A stretch of 64,000 bases of DNA from Rhodococcus rhodnii (GCA_000720375.1 JOAA01000019.1:186001-250000); one strand, 5' to 3'; shown: positions 35,995-44,561, counted from the stretch's first letter. Notes: a model not told the origin generated them from the letters alone. Numbers and translations are program-made.

Positions 35995-36642
35995 TCACGC
36001 CTCCAAGCCAACGATCAGTTTGTCGAGGTAGAACGCCTCGGCATAGCGTGCCCGGCACTGCACGCCACGGACCCTCGCCAGCCCCAGGAAGGTCTCGCGG
36101 TCGAACCAGTACCGCCCAGACTGGGAGGGGTAGTACCGGAGCAACTTCTCCACCTTGGCCTCAGCGACCTCATCCGGCAAGGGTTGGTACCCGGTCGGGG
36201 CACCGAGATCCCCCTCCCACTTAAGGATCTCGTAGCCGAGAGACAGGTGGTCACGGAACGCGGTCGGTACGAGTTCCGCCAGCGTGCGGTGGTCCTGATG
36301 GGCGTCGCGGGCGTGTGGCGCGATCACCACATCGGGCTCGGTGCGGGCCCGCAGGTCCTCGACGGCCTGTTTGGCCCGTTCCCAGTTGGCCGGAAACCGG
36401 CCGTCCGGCAGGTCCAGAACCGTGAGCTTGAGCTCCGCGCCCGGGCAGAACGACTGCAGTGCCGCGTGTTCCTCGGCCTCCCTCGGCGTTCCGCCGCCGC
36501 TCAGCACCAGGGCGTCGACCTGCAGACCTGGCCGGGATCGGCACATCGTCAGCAGCGTTCCGCCCGCGCCGATCGCGATGTCGTCGCAGTGCGCGCCGAG
36601 CAGCACGACACGGTCGAGGGCATCAGGCCGAAACGCCCGCAT
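35995..36642 (-). CDS. PIG-L family deacetylase
   Basis: 215 residues from ATG 36642, overlapping the upstream gene by 20 bp. The zinc site signature [15 protein letters not shown] (here HCDD rather than HPDD), the [19 protein letters not shown] segment and [16 protein letters not shown] are all present. PIG-L enzymes remove N-acetyl groups from sugars such as GlcNAc in lipid or nucleotide-linked form. In this operon it could expose an amino group on the polysaccharide sugar for later acylation or methylation. Confidence 0.8.
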   Translation of the reverse strand: MRAFRPDALDRVVLLGAHCDDIAIGAGGTLLTMCRSRPGLQVDALVLSGGGTPREAEEHAALQSFCPGAELKLTVLDLPDGRFPANWERAKQAVEDLRARTEPDVVIAPHARDAHQDHRTLAELVPTAFRDHLSLGYEILKWEGDLGAPTGYQPLPDEVAEAKVEKLLRYYPSQSGRYWFDRETFLGLARVRGVQCRARYAEAFYLDKLIVGLEA

Positions 36643-37414
36643 CGTTCTCCCACAACATCCATGGCCGGTCGCCCTGTGCGTACGCGGCGTCAAGAGCCGC
36701 CCGCTCCTTCACCGTGTCGGCGGGCTGCCAGAAACCACGGTAAGGGTAGGCCAGCAGCCGCCCCTCCTTGGCCAGCTCCCCACAGGCGTCCTGAACCAGG
36801 TCGCCACCGGGTGGCAGATGGTCGAACACGTCCTGGCGCAGCACGAAGTAGCCGCCGTTCTCCCACAACGGCAGGTCGCTGACCGGCGTGATCCCGCTGA
36901 CCCTGCCGTCCTCACCCATATCCACACAGTGGAACGAGGACTGCGGCGGCACGACCATCATCGACGCGCCGGCATCGCTGGCACTGAACCGGTTGACCAT
37001 CTCGTCGAGGGGCGCGTTCGTGAGCACGTCGGCATAGTTGGCCAGGAACATGTCCTCGCCGTCGACCAGGTGGCGGACGCGGCGAAGGCGCTCGCCGATC
37101 GGGGAGTCCTGGCCGGTGTTGACGAACGAGATCGTCCAGTCGCGGATGTCCGTGGACAACAGCTCGACCTTGCCGTCCCTGAGCACGAAGTCGTTGGACG
37201 CGGTCTCCTGGTAGGTCAGGAAGAAGTCCTTGATGTGGTGCGCGCCGTAACCGAGGCACAACACGAACTCGGTGTGGCCGAAGTGGGCGTAGTAGCGCAT
37301 CACGTGCCACAGCAACGGCCGCGGCCCGACCATCTGCATGGGCTTGGGCACGTCGTCGGCCATGCCGTTGCGCATGCGCATTCCGTAGCCGCCGCAGAAC
37401 AGCACGACCTTCAC
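36623..37414 (-). CDS. Sugar-phosphate nucleotidyltransferase (glucose-1-phosphate cytidylyltransferase-like)
   Basis: 263 residues from GTG 37414, overlapping the upstream stop (GTGA); a long open frame upstream lacks homology. The pyrophosphorylase start VKVVLFCGGYGMRM, DVPKPMQMVGPRPLLWHVM and the FVLCLGYGAHHIKDFF segment follow RfbF-type enzymes, which make CDP-glucose. Later GYFVLRQDVFDHLPPG and YRGFWQPADTVKER complete the fold. CDP-glucose is the entry to 3,6-dideoxy and branched sugars, but the partner CDP-glucose 4,6-dehydratase was not found here. Confidence 0.85.
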   Translation of the reverse strand: MKVVLFCGGYGMRMRNGMADDVPKPMQMVGPRPLLWHVMRYYAHFGHTEFVLCLGYGAHHIKDFFLTYQETASNDFVLRDGKVELLSTDIRDWTISFVNTGQDSPIGERLRRVRHLVDGEDMFLANYADVLTNAPLDEMVNRFSASDAGASMMVVPPQSSFHCVDMGEDGRVSGITPVSDLPLWENGGYFVLRQDVFDHLPPGGDLVQDACGELAKEGRLLAYPYRGFWQPADTVKERAALDAAYAQGDRPWMLWENDAGVSA

Positions 37415-38622
37415 GGCTTGACCTCTTCCAGTGTCGGGATCGGGAACACCAGCCTGCCGCCCCATTCGCCCACATAGGACAGTTGCTCGGTCAGTTCCGT
37501 GCGCAGGTTCCACGGCAGGACAAGGATGTAGTCCGGCTTGTCCTCGGCGATCTTCTCCGGGGGATGGATCGGGATCCGCGTGCCGGGGGTGAACCGGCCG
37601 TGCTTGTACGGATTGCGATCCACTGTGTACTTGAGGATGTCCGGCCGGATTCCGCAGTGGTTCAACAAGGTGTTGCCCTTGCCGGGCGCGCCGTAGCCGA
37701 CGACCGTCTTGCCCGTGGCCGCCGCGCCGAGCAGGAACCTGAGCAGATTCTGCCGCACGCTGTCCACGTTGCGCGCGAAGTCCTGGTAGCCGGACAGATC
37801 GTGCAGACCGGCCTTGCGTTCCTCCTCGAGGACGAACCCGACGGCCTTGCCTGGCTCGGTTTCGATCGGGCGCGCCCAGATCCGGATCGAGCCGCCGTGG
37901 GTCGGCAGGAGTTCGACGTCGACGACGTGCAGTCCGTGCGAAGCAAGCGCTCGCTGGGCTGAGGCGACGGTGTAGTACTGGAAGTGCTCGTGGTAGATCG
38001 TGTCGTACTGGTTGAAGCGGACCAGGCTGAGCAGGTGCTGGACCTCGATGGACACCCAGCCGTCGTCCTTGACCAGCTCCCGCAGGCCCGCGGTGAAGCC
38101 CTGGATGTCCGGGATGTGCGCGTAGACGTTGTTCGCCACAACGAGATCCGCCGGACCGTGTTCGGCACGGACACTCGCGCCGGTCGCCTTGTCCAGGAAC
38201 GCCGTTTTGGTCGGCACACCCTTTTCCCGTGCCGCCGCGCCGACATTGACGGAAGGCTCGATGCCCAGGCACAGGATTTCCTTGGCCACGACGTGTTGCA
38301 GCAGGTAGCCGTCGTTGCTCGCGACCTCGACGACGAATTCCGGCTTCGTCTTCTCGACGGCTTTGTCCACGAACTTGCGCGCGTGTTCCACCCAGGATGT
38401 GGAGAACGAGGAGAAGTACGCGTACTCGGTGAACGTGTCCTCCGGCGTGATCAGCGGAGGAATCTGGGCGAGCCAGCAGTTCGTGCAGACCCGCAGGTGC
38501 AGCGGGTACGTCGGTTCCGGCTCGTCCAGCTGCGCGGCGGCGAGAAACCGCTCGCACGGCGGGGTTGCTCCCAGGTCGACCACGCTCTGAAGCTCAGCCG
38601 AGCCGCAGAGTCGGCAGATCAT
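37411..38622 (-). CDS. NDP-sugar C-methyltransferase (NovU/TylCIII-like)
   Basis: 403 residues from ATG 38622, overlapping the upstream stop by one base (TGATG). An N-terminal zinc site (CRLCGSAELQ and CTNCWLAQIP), the SAM-binding motif FVVEVASNDGYLLQHV (near residue 100), VVANNVYAHIP, the active-site stretch YDTIYHEHFQYYT, and a C-terminal PF08484 domain (GKTVVGYGAPGKGNTLLN) are all typical. Such enzymes add a C-linked methyl to a 4-keto sugar nucleotide. Together with the cytidylyltransferase it points to a branched-chain sugar in the polymer. Confidence 0.85.
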   Translation of the reverse strand: MICRLCGSAELQSVVDLGATPPCERFLAAAQLDEPEPTYPLHLRVCTNCWLAQIPPLITPEDTFTEYAYFSSFSTSWVEHARKFVDKAVEKTKPEFVVEVASNDGYLLQHVVAKEILCLGIEPSVNVGAAAREKGVPTKTAFLDKATGASVRAEHGPADLVVANNVYAHIPDIQGFTAGLRELVKDDGWVSIEVQHLLSLVRFNQYDTIYHEHFQYYTVASAQRALASHGLHVVDVELLPTHGGSIRIWARPIETEPGKAVGFVLEEERKAGLHDLSGYQDFARNVDSVRQNLLRFLLGAAATGKTVVGYGAPGKGNTLLNHCGIRPDILKYTVDRNPYKHGRFTPGTRIPIHPPEKIAEDKPDYILVLPWNLRTELTEQLSYVGEWGGRLVFPIPTLEEVKP

Positions 38623-40094
38623 CAATACGCTCCTTGGCCTTTCAGCACGGCGCGAACCGTCTTCCACAGGATCAGCGCGTCCAACGCGAGCGACCAGTCT
38701 TCGACGTATCGCAGGTCGAGCCGGACGGCTTCCTCCCACGGCAGGTCGCTACGCCCGCTGACCTGCCACAACCCGGTGAGTCCCGGCTTGACCAGCAGCC
38801 TACGTCGGGCGTCCGAGCTGTAGCGCTCGGTCTCCTCCGGCAGCGGCGGACGCGGGCCGACCAACGACATCTGCCCGGCGATGACGTTGAAAAGCTGGGG
38901 CAGTTCGTCCATTGAGAACCGTCGCAGAACGGCACCGATCTTGGTCACCCGCGGGTCCTTGCGCATTTTGAACAGTGGGCCCTCGGCCTCGTTCACGGCC
39001 AGCAGCTGGTATCGCTGGGCGTGCGCGTCCGGAACCATCGTCCGGAACTTGATCATGGTGAAAGCCTTGCCGTCCTTGCCGATCCGGCGCTGCTTGTAGA
39101 ACACCGCCCCGCCGTCACCGAACTTGACGGCCAAGGCGACTGCCCCGAGGAACGGGCTCAACAGCGCGACGAGAAGCGCGCCGCCGATCCGGTCGACGAT
39201 CTCCTTGACCACCCGGCGCGCGCCGGTGAAGACCGGAGCGGACAGCTTGAGCAGCGGCATGCCCAGGACGCCGGTGACGTGCAGCCGCGGGCCCGCGACC
39301 TCCATCAGCACGGGCGCGACGACCAGTTCGGCGGAGGTGTTCTCCAGCTTCCACGCCAAGTGCTGCAGGCGCGTCGGGGTCCAGTACGCGTCCGCCGTCA
39401 CCGCGACGATCCGGTAGCCGCCACGCTGCACCTGCTCGGCGACGTCTTCGATCCGGCCGACCACCGGCACACCGTCGACCCGTCCGTCAGGACCGGTGCC
39501 CAGGCCGTCAGCCGTACAGACCGCTTCGACGCGCCAGCCTTGGTGAGGCGCTTTGCGGGTCCGTTCGATCAGGTCCTTGACGGTGCTGACGCCACCGGCC
39601 GCAAGCACTGGCAGCAGGCAACGGCCGGCCTGGCGGCGCTTGTGCAGCACGCGGCGCAGGAGATAGCGGACCGGGAAGTCGATCACCGCCATCGCCGGTA
39701 CGGCAAGGAAAACCCAGGGGCGCAGGCCTTCGAGGCTGAGCGCGTACCCGCCGATGGCCAAGATGATCAATGCGGTGAACAGACCGCGGTACATGCGCCG
39801 GAATTCCTCGGCGCCGTCGCCGAGCGCCGCCGCGCTCCAGGCGCGGGATCCGCTCAGGCCAACGAAAACCGCCGCGAGCGTGAAGACCGCGAAGAGGCTG
39901 GCGTGCAACGCGGTCACCGCGCCGACGACGGCGTTGACGGTGATCACCACGCCGAGAATGACCGCGAGATCCGCACCGATGACCGCAAGCTGGTAACGCC
40001 TTTCCCAGCCGGCGACCATGGGCCGGGCCGATTCGGGCATATGCCGCTGGGAGGCAGAAGGAAAACGACGCACTGACCCGGCCCGTTCTCTCAT
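38622..40094 (-). CDS. Polyprenyl-phosphate glycosylphosphotransferase (second copy)
   Basis: 490 residues with the same layout as the copy at 13806: four N-terminal membrane segments, a nucleotide-binding-like domain (LLPVLAAGGVSTVKDLI), a fifth membrane segment, and the PF02397 catalytic domain (KFRTMVPDAHA, RRFSMDELPQLFNVIAGQMSLVGPRPPLPEET, KPGLTGLWQVSGRS). It is the first gene of the run that goes down to 29489, so it probably starts synthesis of that branch of the locus. Two copies in one locus imply either two polymers or a duplicated cassette. Confidence 0.9.
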   Translation of the reverse strand: MRERAGSVRRFPSASQRHMPESARPMVAGWERRYQLAVIGADLAVILGVVITVNAVVGAVTALHASLFAVFTLAAVFVGLSGSRAWSAAALGDGAEEFRRMYRGLFTALIILAIGGYALSLEGLRPWVFLAVPAMAVIDFPVRYLLRRVLHKRRQAGRCLLPVLAAGGVSTVKDLIERTRKAPHQGWRVEAVCTADGLGTGPDGRVDGVPVVGRIEDVAEQVQRGGYRIVAVTADAYWTPTRLQHLAWKLENTSAELVVAPVLMEVAGPRLHVTGVLGMPLLKLSAPVFTGARRVVKEIVDRIGGALLVALLSPFLGAVALAVKFGDGGAVFYKQRRIGKDGKAFTMIKFRTMVPDAHAQRYQLLAVNEAEGPLFKMRKDPRVTKIGAVLRRFSMDELPQLFNVIAGQMSLVGPRPPLPEETERYSSDARRRLLVKPGLTGLWQVSGRSDLPWEEAVRLDLRYVEDWSLALDALILWKTVRAVLKGQGAY

Positions 40095-40239
40095 GCAGTC
40101 TCTCCTGGTGTGCAGCCATGGCAGGTTGGAGCGGCGAAAAAGATGATCAGACCCGCGCTCACGAAGGGAGTCGTTCCATCTTCGGACACCGTTACCGCTT
40201 GTGGAACATTACGAATGGCGCTTCTGAGCCATTCACTTG

Positions 40240-40270
40240 GGTCACCGTGAAAAAACGACTCACTGTGACC
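40240..40270. promoter_or_regulatory. Operator-like inverted repeat upstream of the polysaccharide operon
   Basis: Eleven-base arms GGTCACCGTGA (40240-40250) and TCACTGTGACC (40260-40270) pair with one mismatch around nine A-rich bases. It lies about 145 bp upstream of the glycosylphosphotransferase start, a fitting place for a repressor or activator site. No regulator gene was found nearby. Confidence 0.4.
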
Positions 40271-40900
40271 GCCGCCAGCAACTATCACCCGGTCGGCCCA
40301 ACATCATCGAACCTGGTGGTCACGCAGCATGTCGACCATGCGCCGTTCTGGTGAACGACCCTAGGCCATTCGCCGATACGGCCGCCTGACAAGAATCCCC
40401 CGCGCGGGGTATTTCACCCTATCGAACTGCCCGACCACCCGGCCGAGTGACATTCCATGACGACGTGGCAATTGCTTGAGCAAACTGGCAAATGTGAACG
40501 CAACCACAATGCACAAAAGGAATACGTTTACCACCGAAAAAGGCCATCGACGCAGGTCAGTGACGTTTTCCCAAACCTGTCACCAACCTGACAAACTCCA
40601 GCCCGCCACTGTGCCGCCTCCCACGCGCGCGGCGTTCGATCCCGCCGGCGACGCACCCCAGAGGTGGCCGACCGCATCGCGCCGTGAAGCACGACCGCAT
40701 CGTGCCGTGGACCGCGGCGATCCGCAGGCCGTTCAACGAGCCAGAGGCAGCGCGGCCGCGACTTCTGCCGCCACCCGCCCAAGATCCCTCCGACCGACGG
40801 CCCCGGAACATCCCCCGTTCCAGAAGGCGCACAGGCCGTTCTCCCGCTCGATGACCAGACCGTTGGAGCTGACGTCGGCGAGGAACATCCCCCACTCCAG

Positions 40901-40946
40901 AACATCCCGCCACTCCCGGGGGGACGGCCCTCGGCCAGTCTATCGG
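40901..40946. repeat. 46-bp dispersed repeat, copy A
   Basis: This segment is almost the same as 53921-53967: both run through CCACTCCCGGGGGGACG and end GGCCAGTCTATCGG. It contains a CCCGGGGGG-type run and lies in non-coding DNA in both places, in the same orientation. Related shorter GGAACATCCCCC motifs occur just upstream. Confidence 0.75.
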
Positions 40947-41087
40947 CGGGGCTTGATCGACAGGGTTTGTGTCGTGCGCGCTGTGGACTACTCGGCGGGT
41001 GTGGACAAGTCGGCTTTGTGGATCTTGCGGGGCGGTGGGTCGTCGGTGGTGATGGCTAGGCTGGCGTCGGGGGCCGGAGGCCGCGCC

Positions 41088-41212
41088 ATGGGCATCAGCA
41101 CCGGCACTCGCGTCGGCGTCGGCACTCGCGTCCGCATCCGCATCGGCACCCACGTCGGCATCAGCGTCAGCGTCCGCGTCGGCGTCGGCATCCGCGTCGC
41201 TGGCGATGCCGG
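41088..41212. repeat. Degenerate hexamer tract (GGCGTC/CGCGTC type)
   Basis: About 120 bases are built from six-base steps such as GGCGTC, CGCGTC and GGCATC. Read on the minus strand, the tract would encode alternating Asp-Ala pairs; on the plus strand, Gly/Arg-Ile/Val pairs. No start, ribosome-binding site or continuing domain supports translation, so it is listed as simple-sequence DNA. Confidence 0.65.
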
Positions 41213-41256
41213 CTGATCGCTTAGGGAATGCGGGCCACTCCTAGGACTTGTTCGTC

Positions 41257-42834
41257 ATGGCCGGAATTCAGTCAAAAATGGACAATTTTTGCGTGAGTGG
41301 CTCAAACAATAAGACCCCTGCACGTTTTACTCGGCGAGGATTCATCGGAGGTGTTACCGCTGGTGCGGCTGCGGCATCATTGCATGGCACGGCTTTGGCG
41401 CAAACCACACCGGAGGCGACCAATCCGAGGTTCTTCGGCCGGATCTTCCGGCTGCCGCCGTTCGCGCAGCCCAGCCAGCGGGTGCTGGAGGCGCTGCGGG
41501 AGCTTGGCAGGCCAGGCGGCCTGATGGACGCCAGAGATCCGCTGCACGAGGGCCCGATCCGGCTCATCACCAACCCGGAACTGAGCCCCAACAATGTCGA
41601 CAACCCATTCCACACGGCCGGCACCACATTTCTCGGGCAATTCATCGACCACGACTTCACATTCGACCTGAATTCTCGGCTCGGCGTGCCGACCGAGCCG
41701 GAGACTTCGCCCAATACCCGAGTCCCGACCCTGTCACTGGATTCGGTGTACGGCGGTGGGCCGGGGGCGAATCCGGAACTGTTCGATCCGGGTGACCGGG
41801 TGAAGTTCCGGGTGGAGAGCGGCGGCGTGTTCGAGGACCTGCCGCGGCGCTCCGACCGGGTCGCGATCATCGCCGACCCCCGCAACGACGAGAACATGAT
41901 GATCGCCGGCCTCCAGGTCGCGTTCCTGCTGGCGCACAACCGCGCGGTCGACGAGGCCCGGGCCCGGGGCGTGCCGAGCAACCAGGTGTACAACGAGGCC
42001 AAGCGTCTGGTCACCTGGCACTACCAGTGGATCATCGTCAACGAGTTCCTGCCACAGATCATCGGTTTCGGCCTGACACAGGACATCCTGCGGCACGGCC
42101 GAAGGCACTACCGGCCGGCGCCGGGGCAGCACTTCATGCCGGTGGAGTTCCAGGGCGCGGTGTACCGCTTCGGGCACAGCATGGTGCGCCCGTCGTACCG
42201 GGCCAACCTGGCCGGCGACAACGGCAACCCGTTCTTCGGCTTCATCTTCGACCCGGCGGGCCAGGGCCAGTCGGGTCCGGTCGATCTACGCGGCCGTGCC
42301 CGCGCAAGGCGCCGGTTCATCGGCTGGCAGACGTTCTTCGACTTCGGCGACGGCCAAGTGCGTCCGAACAAGCGAATCGACACAAGGATCTCGACGGCCT
42401 TGTTCAACCTGCCACTGCAGACAATCGCAACCGGCGACCCGCCAACCGCGTTGCCGCAACGCAACCTGCTGCGCTACGTGACATGGTCACTGCCGTCCGG
42501 TCAAGCGATCGCCCGCGCCATGGGCATCCCGGTCCTCGGCGCGGACAGCTTCCCGGAACTGCGCCAGTTCAACGTGGGCTTCGACGCGAGCACCCCGCTC
42601 TGGTACTACATCCTCAAAGAAGCCCAAGTCCTGGGCGACGGCCTAACCCTCTCGGGAATCGGTGCCCGAATAGTCGGAGAAGTCTTCATAGGCCTCCTGC
42701 AGCTAGACCCAACCAGCTACCTGGTGGCCCAACCCACCTGGCGCCCAACCTTCCCCAGAAGAGCGGCCGACCGCTTCACAATGGTCGACCTACTCACCTA
42801 CGCCCGAGTGGACCCAGCATCCCGCCGCCAATAG
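41257..42834 (+). CDS. Tat-exported haem peroxidase (animal peroxidase superfamily)
   Basis: 525 residues from ATG 41257; ATG 41278 is an alternative. The Tat-type signal TRRGFIGGVTAGAAAASLHG lies at about residues 25-44, after an unusual polar N-terminal extension. The peroxidase-cyclooxygenase signatures are the distal His in TTFLGQFIDHDFTFD (His132), the conserved LRG-type PSRSDRVAIIADPRNDEN, and the proximal His region YRFGHSMVRPSYR. Such bacterial enzymes oxidise halides or phenols with hydrogen peroxide. It stands alone, follows a long gap and ends at a hairpin. Confidence 0.85.
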   Translation: MAGIQSKMDNFCVSGSNNKTPARFTRRGFIGGVTAGAAAASLHGTALAQTTPEATNPRFFGRIFRLPPFAQPSQRVLEALRELGRPGGLMDARDPLHEGPIRLITNPELSPNNVDNPFHTAGTTFLGQFIDHDFTFDLNSRLGVPTEPETSPNTRVPTLSLDSVYGGGPGANPELFDPGDRVKFRVESGGVFEDLPRRSDRVAIIADPRNDENMMIAGLQVAFLLAHNRAVDEARARGVPSNQVYNEAKRLVTWHYQWIIVNEFLPQIIGFGLTQDILRHGRRHYRPAPGQHFMPVEFQGAVYRFGHSMVRPSYRANLAGDNGNPFFGFIFDPAGQGQSGPVDLRGRARARRRFIGWQTFFDFGDGQVRPNKRIDTRISTALFNLPLQTIATGDPPTALPQRNLLRYVTWSLPSGQAIARAMGIPVLGADSFPELRQFNVGFDASTPLWYYILKEAQVLGDGLTLSGIGARIVGEVFIGLLQLDPTSYLVAQPTWRPTFPRRAADRFTMVDLLTYARVDPASRRQ

Positions 42835-42846
42835 CCACCACCCCCA

Positions 42847-42887
42847 CAGCCCTCGGATAATCGCCTCACCCGACTACCCGAGGGCTG
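42847..42887 (+). terminator. Hairpin after the peroxidase gene
   Basis: Perfect ten-base arms CAGCCCTCGG (42847-42856) and CCGAGGGCTG (42878-42887) enclose 21 bases, starting 12 bases after the peroxidase stop. There is no U-tract, as is usual for high-GC actinobacterial terminators. Confidence 0.65.
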
Positions 42888-43590
42888 AACCCACGACAAG
42901 GGACCGCAGGGGAACGAGTTCAGCCCAGGAACGAAGCAAGTTTTAGGGGAGTTGCGACGCACCGGAACCAAGATCGCAAGAAACGGACTCTCAACCCACC
43001 AAGGCAACAAGCGGACACCCGAGCCGAGACATGTATCCAACTTAGGGAACGGAACGTTTCCTTTAGGCGAAATCGGAAGGCAACTAGGCGCGGCGCGGCA
43101 ATGAGACCTGAACCCACCGAGACAACAAGACAACCCAAACTTAGGGAACGGAACGTTCCGCTCGACTAAGTTGCGAGGCAGAAAGTTGGGATGGCAGACA
43201 ATAACTCGATCCTGGAAACGGAGCGTTCCTTAGGGAGGAGTTCCAAGACAACGGCAGAAGAAGCGATTCCTCAGCCACCAAGAAACATACGGTTCTAAAG
43301 AGGGCAAGCGTGAACTGCGCAACCGGAACCGCAGGACGCCTGAAACCACCAGCCAAACGAAAAGGCATGCTGGTCAAACGAAAGAACAACTAGCACCGGA
43401 AGCCAAAATCCACACCTTAGGGAAGCAGACCGCCAGCCAAAAAGCATGCTGGTCAAACCAAAAAGCAACCAGCGCTGGTTGGCAAGGAGCACGCACCGTG
43501 GGGGTTTGGGGGGCTCGGCCCCCCAACATTATGTAACGAGATCCGCGGCGAAGTCGCGAAGCGACGAGCAAGCGGAGGCAATCGAGTTAC
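42888..43590. other. Non-coding stretch with small repeats
   Basis: About 700 bases with lower GC and a purine-rich plus strand. A motif TTAGGGAACGGAACGTT occurs at about 43042-43058 and 43141-43157. A degenerate, partly inverted form lies at about 43213-43236. Shorter TTAGGG pieces lie at 42946 and 43417. A GCATGCTGGTCAAAC motif occurs twice (about 43367 and 43444). Frames on the minus strand give only low-complexity peptides that repeat because the DNA repeats. It precedes a tRNA cluster on the opposite strand. Confidence 0.55.
43474..43532. repeat. 59-bp repeat, copy A of an inverted pair
   Basis: The segment from GCTGGTTGGCAAGGAGC through a GGGGGGCTCGGCCCCCC hairpin to CATTAT matches 45098-45156 in reverse orientation at roughly 80 percent identity. 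The pair encloses the tRNA cluster, a small gene and the copper chaperone. Confidence 0.75.
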
Positions 43591-43591
43591 G

Positions 43592-43665
43592 TGGCCAGGG
43601 GCGGGGTCGAACCGCCGACCTTCCGCTTTTCAGGCGGACGCTCGTACCAACTGAGCTACCTGGCC
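43592..43665 (-). tRNA. tRNA-Phe (GAA)
   Basis: Seventy-four bases fold as a cloverleaf: acceptor GGCCAGG with CCTGGCC, D-arm GCTC/GAGC, anticodon stem TCCGC/GCGGA with loop CTGAAAA (anticodon GAA), T-loop TTCGACC, discriminator A. CCA is not encoded. It is the last of three tRNA genes on this strand. Confidence 0.97.
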
Positions 43666-43702
43666 GTGAAGGTCCGCTCGACACGAGGCGGACCTTCGGT
43701 GG

Positions 43703-43776
43703 CGACCCAGACGGGACTCGAACCCGCGACCTTCGCCGTGACAGGGCGACGCGCTAACCAACTGCGCCACTGGGCC
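43703..43776 (-). tRNA. tRNA-Asp (GTC)
   Basis: Seventy-four bases with acceptor GGCCCAG/CTGGGTC, D-arm GCGC/GCGC, anticodon stem TCGCC/GGCGA and loop CTGTCAC (anticodon GTC), T-loop TTCGAGT, discriminator G. CC follows but the terminal A is not encoded. It lies between tRNA-Glu and tRNA-Phe. Confidence 0.97.
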
Positions 43777-43798
43777 TTGCTTCTGACATTTTACCGCG

Positions 43799-43871
43799 TG
43801 CTCCCAACGGGATTCGAACCCGCGCTGCCGCCTTGAAAGGGCGGAGTCCTAGGCCGCTAGACGATGGGAGC
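43799..43871 (-). tRNA. tRNA-Glu (TTC)
   Basis: Seventy-three bases with acceptor GCTCCCA/TGGGAGC, D-arm GTCT/GGAC, anticodon stem CCGCC/GGCGG with loop CTTTCAA (anticodon TTC), T-loop TTCGAAT, discriminator A. It is the first gene of the Glu-Asp-Phe cluster, the order common in actinobacteria. Confidence 0.97.
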
Positions 43872-44097
43872 CCAGTCCCTTTGGCTTGCCGCTGGGAGCA
43901 AGGAGAACTATAGGGCACGACCCCATGGTCCTACAAAACGGGTTATCCAAAAGACCGCTACCTGCGAAAACCCTTGCGAAACGGGCTGTTTTCGGGCCCA
44001 TGGGCGCCCCGTTGAGCCCATGGACCACTTGGTGGTCCTCGTCACATTCGCGACGAGGTGTGCTGCCGCCCCCAGTCCCCAGCTGCCTGACCTGGCG

Positions 44098-44346
44098 TTA
44101 CCGGCTGACTGGCGGGATTCCGTCGTCGCCCGGCACGAGGCCGAGCATGTCCAGGAGCAGTCGGCAGTCCTCGGCGTCCAGCGCGCTTCGGGCCACGGCG
44201 AGCCGTGCCTTGCGGATTTGCTCGTCGGTGACCCGCGAGGTTTCTCCGCCGCGCTGGGCCGGGACGCCGCCGGTGAGCCCGGCTCCGTTCCCGGTCATCG
44301 TGTCTTGCTGCATCAAGAAGTTCCGCACTTCGAGGGACCCGCTCAT
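44098..44346 (-). CDS. Small conserved actinobacterial protein, function unknown
   Basis: 82 residues from ATG 44346 with a strong GGGGAGG four bases upstream. The N-terminal third is Gly/Thr-rich and probably flexible. The rest forms two helices: VTDEQIRKARLAVARSALDAEDCRLLLDMLGLVPG. There is no membrane segment or signal. The helical C-terminus may bind a partner. Its position beside tRNA-Glu, together with good codon use and ribosome-binding site, supports a real gene. Confidence 0.65.
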   Translation of the reverse strand: MSGSLEVRNFLMQQDTMTGNGAGLTGGVPAQRGGETSRVTDEQIRKARLAVARSALDAEDCRLLLDMLGLVPGDDGIPPVSR

Positions 44347-44533
44347 GACGCCTCCCCGGCTCGGCTGTGGCCGTGAGGTTATGGGACTAAAAGCCCTGCA
44401 CACAGCCCCCCGCAGAGTGAACCGGGTACGACGGTGGGTAGTCATTTGTGCGCGTTTGGCACCGGCGGTAGTGGGTAGTACGCGTCCCGTCCGCCTCCGG
44501 GTAGGGCCATTCGGGTGAGCGCGGTGGACGATA

Positions 44534-44545
44534 TTGTGTACACAA
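44534..44545. promoter_or_regulatory. Perfect 12-bp palindrome TTGTGTACACAA
   Basis: It lies 57 bases upstream of the copper chaperone start, in the divergent gap between it and the small gene at 44098. The symmetry suggests a protein-binding site, but no matching regulator is apparent. Confidence 0.35.
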
Positions 44546-44561
44546 ACCGCCGCCTTACCTG

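Larger units (their letters stand above)
40095..41256. other. 1.16-kb intergenic region, no convincing gene
   Basis: No reading frame here has a ribosome-binding site with recognisable protein features. The part nearest 40095 has lower GC and contains an operator-like inverted repeat (40240-40270) and a 7-base GAATGGC/GCCATTC hairpin at 40213-40234. The middle contains several copies of a GAACATCCC-type motif and a 46-bp repeat shared with 53921-53967. The end is a hexamer-rich tract (41088-41212). Confidence 0.6.

Noticed and set aside
37415..38557. N-terminal extension of the cytidylyltransferase frame
   Set aside because: It is antisense-type composition over the methyltransferase gene; the GTG at 37414 starts exactly at the conserved pyrophosphorylase N-terminus.
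40476..41216. Long plus-strand frame across the intergenic repeats
   Set aside because: Low-complexity Arg/Pro/Ser composition, no ribosome-binding site or domain, and it runs through the 46-bp repeat and the hexamer tract.
43141..43571. Minus-strand frames giving repeated FDQHAF-type peptides
   Set aside because: The peptide repeats only mirror the DNA repeats; frames change between copies and no start with a ribosome-binding site is seen.
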